Assembly: GCA_031255815.1 (NCBI GenBank)
Contig: JAIRRU010000197.1
Span: 1 to 7,995 of the forward strand
Origin: Treponema sp.
Lineage (GTDB): Bacteria; Spirochaetota; Spirochaetia; Treponematales; Breznakiellaceae
Direction of reading: 5' to 3'
DNA: 7,995 bases
Made by a program: the position numbers and the translations under genes. The notes under the pieces are model-generated. The model was given only the letters and a program-made list of their open reading frames with translations, was not told the origin of the DNA and made no database searches. Positions 4,693-7,995 of this stretch are shown here, in pieces (the stretch's first letter is position 1; every line of letters starts with the position of its first letter).

Positions 4693-7600
4693 ATGAAGAT
4701 GGTTAAAACGGGGAAGGGTTTTGTTCTCAAGCTCCTCTCTGCCTGCGTGGTTATGTTCACGCTGGTAGTAGGGGCCTGTCTCAATCCTATCTCGTTTAAC
4801 GAAGACGATCTGCCCACGCTTAAGGTAATCGGGGAAATTTCCACCGACAACATCAATTCCGCAGAACTTGTTTTTAGGAATCATACCCGCACGGTAGATG
4901 TCCTGGGCATCGATATTAAGCAAAAAAGGCTCGAGAAGGCTTCGGGGGGGAAGGCCGAACCCCCGCAGTCCAAGGAAAAATTGGACGCCCGTATCTCCGG
5001 ATCTCCGACGGCGGGCACGCAGGACACGGTGCTGGTCAGGCCTACCGGCGCAAACGTGACCAACAATATAACGGTAGAGGGCTACACTATCCAGATATGG
5101 TACAAGAAGGCCCAGGGCTTCCCCTCCGACCTGGAAGGGACCTTTACCGATCTCCAGAATAATGCCCCGCTCGAAATTACACTTACCGAACTGCCCCGCG
5201 GCCGTTGCATATTCCACATATACCGGCACAAAAACGGGGAGATAAAAGTTGACGTGGACGGCGTGACGGAAGATCCCAACTATACCGACCACTACTACGA
5301 CAACGATTTTGTCATGAATGTGAAGAGCCAGACGAAGATAGATCTGTCCGGCCTCGAGCTGGCGGTTAACCTGTCGCCGGTAGTAATAGGCGGGCAGCCT
5401 GTTGAAATAAAATTCAGCGACGAACTTCTTACAACGGTAAACGCCGCCTTCGAGGGGCTCTCCAAATCGATGGACAATGTTGCTACATCGGTTAACAACC
5501 TTGCTCTGTCCGTAGAGTCTTCCCTGCTTTTCGGCAAAAATACCGGGTTATTGGTAGTCAGGAACTGGCTGGCGGATCCGGTAGAAGTTGAGATACCGAT
5601 CAACCCGACCACGATACGCAATATAGGGCCTGTGGCCGCCGGCGATCTGGACGGGATGCTGCTTTCAACGAGCGGGGGGGGCAAGTACAATGTCCGGGTA
5701 AACGGCGGGGGCGTGCAGCTCCAGACGAAGAACACCTACGTGTTTAACCAAAAAGTATCGTACCTGCACGTGTACAAGGATAAAGGGAACAACGCGGTGG
5801 CGGACATCCTGGAATCCCCGGAGCAGCCCTCCGATTCGAAGATCGGCTACGGCAGGTTGCGCGTCAGGAACTACACGAACGCTGAAATAACGAACATTGT
5901 GTTCAAGAAAAAGATCGGCATCGGGGCCGGCGCCGTCTACGATGACGCGACAAGCTTCATTGTTCAGCGGGTAGGGCGCGGGACGCCGTCGCAGGCTTCC
6001 TCGGTGATTTCCGATAATGTCGGAGCGGGCAACTACTCGGTGTTCTGCACGCTGACGGACGGCAGCACCGTATTAGAGGGGTTGGATTTCTACATCCTGC
6101 CGAACGACGAGGCGTACCAGGCCGGGGACAACGTAATCGAGATCCGGCAGGAGCATATAACGCCCCCTTCGCCGACGATACTGTATACGGCAAGCGGTAA
6201 CGGCGGGCCTCCCGCGCTTACCAGCTCGAACACCTACAACACTACCAGACTCATCTTAACGTTCAGTTCCGCCGCGCCCGGTTTCGCGTTCCAGCCGGTG
6301 GCTATGGCCTCCGGGATCGGGACAACAACGCGGATAACCGATTTCGTCTATGAAGTGGCGATAACAAACCCGAAAAACGAAACGGCGAAGTTCAAGCTTA
6401 GCGGCGCGAATATCGACAGCGCGGAACATGAAGTCCGCATCTACGCGAAAGACGGCAGTGGCAACGGCGGTAACGGCGGCAACGGCAGTGGTGGTAATGG
6501 CGGCAGCGGCAGCGGCGGCTTTGTACCGGTAACGAATGTCATAGTGCTTAACAACGCGCGCTTTACAAAGGGTACGCCTAAAACCATACAGTGGAAGGTC
6601 GTCCCCGAGAACGCCACGAACAACACGGCCCTGTGGACGCTGGGCGAGGCGGACGGCAACCTGGCGCTTGCGAATATCACTAATACTACGCCGCCCTACG
6701 GCCTGGGATCTGACGGGAAACAACATTCCGATCCGGAAGGCAGGCTGCACGTCAGAACCTTCTGGGGCCATGACTACCTCGATTTAGCGGTAGTTGTGTA
6801 CAACGGCAAAGCGGAGGGTACAAGGAACCCGACAATTAACGCCTTAAAGGCGGCGGCTGTGGATATAAACGGAAACACGGTCTCCGTAACGGTACAGGCC
6901 TTAAGGTACGACCTGGAGAAAGACTTTGTAAAGATCTTCAGATTCGCGCACCCGGATCTTGCTGATCCTGTTATACCGGGGAAGCCCCCGGCGAATATGG
7001 GGCACGGGTACCAGAATGTAATCTTTAACTACATTGGCCGCGGCGCCGGCGGGAACACCAACTATCCGGGCGGCGAGTGGTCGGTCAACCTGATCGAGGT
7101 ATACAGGAGGCCCCAGTACCTCACAACCGCCAACAATACTGAGCACAACAAGAACCCGATAGGCGGCGGCACTCAGCACAAAATAGTTACCGATAAGGGC
7201 GGGGGCATCCTGACGAGCGGGAATCCGCTTACAGGGAAGACCGGCGTATGGTGGCAGCCCAACCCGATGGACGAAAGGGAGAACGAATTCGGCGGAACGT
7301 CGGAAGGCTGGATAACCGGAAACTGGGGCTCGATAACTGAATCCAGCGGTGTGGCAAACACAACAGGCGGCGTAGAGAAAGCTCTCGAAGCCTTGCCTTA
7401 TCCGCCGCCCGGCGCCCCGGCGAACCAGGGTATAGCCGCGAACGACAGACGGAGTATGGCCTTCGCGTACCAGACCGGCAGCTTTTACGGCCAGTACATG
7501 AACAACTTTTACGGCGAGACGAAGCAGTACTTCTGGGGATCGATCAACCTTGGCGATAATTCCGAAAAAGGCCAGTTCACCAAAAATGACTGGTATTGGC

Positions 7601-7863
7601 TGCAAAAGGTCAGGGATGACGGCAAGCTCAACATGGGCGGCGAACAGCTGAGCCTGTACTTGCCCACCGATATAGGCCCTCTCTGGATCCGTCTCAGGAT
7701 GGACTACAGCGACGGTACCGTCGGTTACTGGTGGAAGGCGGTCGGCTTGCAGGAGTGGTTCGTATTCGATCCTTCCCAGCCGTATTACAAAGACAGCAGG
7801 GGTAACATAATAATCGATGTAGACCTCTACGACACCCCGTACATGACCTACCGAAAGTATTAA
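4693..7863 (+). CDS. Large multi-module lipoprotein, family not recognised
   Basis: The predicted product is 1056 residues. Residues 1-28 form a lipoprotein signal peptide: a lysine-rich start, a hydrophobic L-L-S-A-C-V-V-M-F-T-L-V-V stretch, then V-G-A before Cys29. It should be lipidated and membrane-held; surface exposure is inference. Three related segments open with a strand of the form L-x-V/F-R-N: L-V-F-R-N-H-T (about 59), L-V-V-R-N-W (about 286) and L-R-V-R-N-Y-T (about 388). Segments two and three end in a G-x-Y-x-V turn, suggesting repeated beta-sandwich modules. Residues 244-275 look helical and may form a coiled coil. A Gly/Asn/Ser linker of 22 residues (588-609) leads to an Ig-like domain (about 611-735) with V-x-P-E-N-A-T-N-N-T-A-L-W, resembling bacterial Ig-like folds. 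The C-terminal 310 residues are rich in Trp, Tyr and Gly and match nothing I know. The gene is monocistronic with its own promoter and a following hairpin, and is lower in GC than its neighbours. An adhesin or structural surface protein is plausible but unproven. Confidence 0.85.
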   Translation: MKMVKTGKGFVLKLLSACVVMFTLVVGACLNPISFNEDDLPTLKVIGEISTDNINSAELVFRNHTRTVDVLGIDIKQKRLEKASGGKAEPPQSKEKLDARISGSPTAGTQDTVLVRPTGANVTNNITVEGYTIQIWYKKAQGFPSDLEGTFTDLQNNAPLEITLTELPRGRCIFHIYRHKNGEIKVDVDGVTEDPNYTDHYYDNDFVMNVKSQTKIDLSGLELAVNLSPVVIGGQPVEIKFSDELLTTVNAAFEGLSKSMDNVATSVNNLALSVESSLLFGKNTGLLVVRNWLADPVEVEIPINPTTIRNIGPVAAGDLDGMLLSTSGGGKYNVRVNGGGVQLQTKNTYVFNQKVSYLHVYKDKGNNAVADILESPEQPSDSKIGYGRLRVRNYTNAEITNIVFKKKIGIGAGAVYDDATSFIVQRVGRGTPSQASSVISDNVGAGNYSVFCTLTDGSTVLEGLDFYILPNDEAYQAGDNVIEIRQEHITPPSPTILYTASGNGGPPALTSSNTYNTTRLILTFSSAAPGFAFQPVAMASGIGTTTRITDFVYEVAITNPKNETAKFKLSGANIDSAEHEVRIYAKDGSGNGGNGGNGSGGNGGSGSGGFVPVTNVIVLNNARFTKGTPKTIQWKVVPENATNNTALWTLGEADGNLALANITNTTPPYGLGSDGKQHSDPEGRLHVRTFWGHDYLDLAVVVYNGKAEGTRNPTINALKAAAVDINGNTVSVTVQALRYDLEKDFVKIFRFAHPDLADPVIPGKPPANMGHGYQNVIFNYIGRGAGGNTNYPGGEWSVNLIEVYRRPQYLTTANNTEHNKNPIGGGTQHKIVTDKGGGILTSGNPLTGKTGVWWQPNPMDERENEFGGTSEGWITGNWGSITESSGVANTTGGVEKALEALPYPPPGAPANQGIAANDRRSMAFAYQTGSFYGQYMNNFYGETKQYFWGSINLGDNSEKGQFTKNDWYWLQKVRDDGKLNMGGEQLSLYLPTDIGPLWIRLRMDYSDGTVGYWWKAVGLQEWFVFDPSQPYYKDSRGNIIIDVDLYDTPYMTYRKY

Positions 7864-7880
7864 CATCGGACTTGTTCAAT

Positions 7881-7913
7881 CAACAACCTCGCCCTGAAGG
7901 GCGAGGTATGTTG
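7881..7913 (+). terminator. Likely terminator of the lipoprotein gene
   Basis: CAACAACCTCGCCC pairs with GGGCGAGGT-a-TGTTG around the loop TGAA: fourteen pairs with one bulged A, starting 17 bases after the stop codon. The following TTCT is a weak U-run, so termination may be partial. The same hairpin is part of the flanking repeat. Confidence 0.5.
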
Positions 7914-7936
7914 TTCTCCCGTGGTGGTTAGACTCA

Positions 7937-7982
7937 GGGTTTAATACCTTAAGAACGCCCTAAAGGGCGGGGTATTAAACCC
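7937..7982. repeat. Two-tier hairpin within the right flanking repeat
   Basis: GGGTTTAATACC (7937-7948) pairs perfectly with GGTATTAAACCC (7971-7982). Inside, CGCCC (7956-7960) pairs with GGGCG (7965-7969) around TAAA, leaving a seven-base bulge on one side and one base on the other. It may act as a second transcription barrier or as a recognition structure. Confidence 0.75.
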
Positions 7983-7995
7983 TTCGCTACGAATA

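Larger units (their letters stand above)
7867..7995. repeat. Right flanking repeat of the lipoprotein region (may continue past the window)
   Basis: This is the inverted counterpart of the repeat at 4214-4290: 7878-7896 and 7971-7995 match its inner and outer ends. It contains two strong hairpins (7881-7913 and 7937-7982). The similarity may extend inwards, since both copies have GTTGTTGATT followed soon by GAACAA when read inwards. No open frame is present. Short palindromes with GGGCG-type stems recall REP elements and the subterminal hairpins of IS200/IS605 elements, but no transposase is seen. Confidence 0.75.

Noticed and set aside
6901..7866. - strand open frame of 321 codons opposite the lipoprotein
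   Set aside because: The + strand frame is continuous with a signal peptide and lipobox. The antisense frame has no ribosome binding site and no recognisable features.
4214..7995. An IS200/IS605 insertion sequence
   Set aside because: The end hairpins recall that family, but no TnpA or TnpB reading frame lies between the repeats, and such elements do not normally have long inverted copies at both ends.

Overview
The window looks like a stretch of spirochaete chromosome, most likely a Treponema of the termite-gut type. This is inferred from the high-GC coding style, the short Omp85-like barrel protein, the large lipoprotein with serine/alanine/asparagine-rich modules, and the density of palindromic intergenic repeats. 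No rRNA or other taxonomic marker is present, so the assignment is tentative.

Left part (1-2478): the 3' end of an outer-membrane POTRA/beta-barrel gene on the + strand converges, with a 24-base gap, on a membrane-anchored family-2 glycosyltransferase on the - strand. Both are cell-envelope proteins, but nothing shows that they share a pathway. A tRNA-Ala(CGC) on the + strand follows (2536-2608), divergent from the glycosyltransferase. Bases 2609-2814 hold no gene. They contain a nested inverted repeat and a perfect 18-bp hairpin that overlaps the stop codon of the next gene.

Middle (2815-4300): pta, phosphate acetyltransferase, lies on the - strand with a strong Shine-Dalgarno. A palindrome sits directly against that Shine-Dalgarno on its upstream side. 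A second, directly repeated copy of this palindrome lies about 310 bases further out. Between the copies is a start-less + strand open frame that looks like the C-terminal scrap of a lost gene.

Right part (4214-7995): a single large gene encodes a predicted 1056-residue lipoprotein. It has its own sigma70-type promoter (TTGAAA-17-TATATT), a structured leader of about 136 nt, and an upstream AT-rich tract with three imperfect tandem repeats. The unit is flanked by related palindromic repeats in inverted orientation (4214-4290 and 7867-7995) that share both their outer and their inner ends. Sampled 60-base lines of this gene are near 53% GC, against about 73% in the barrel gene. No transposase or recombinase is visible. 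The gene therefore looks like a foreign or separately evolving surface-protein cassette bounded by repeats, and it is the most interesting object in the window.

The genes do not form one operon: each has its own orientation or spacing. pta belongs to central acetate metabolism, while the barrel protein, glycosyltransferase and lipoprotein belong to the envelope.
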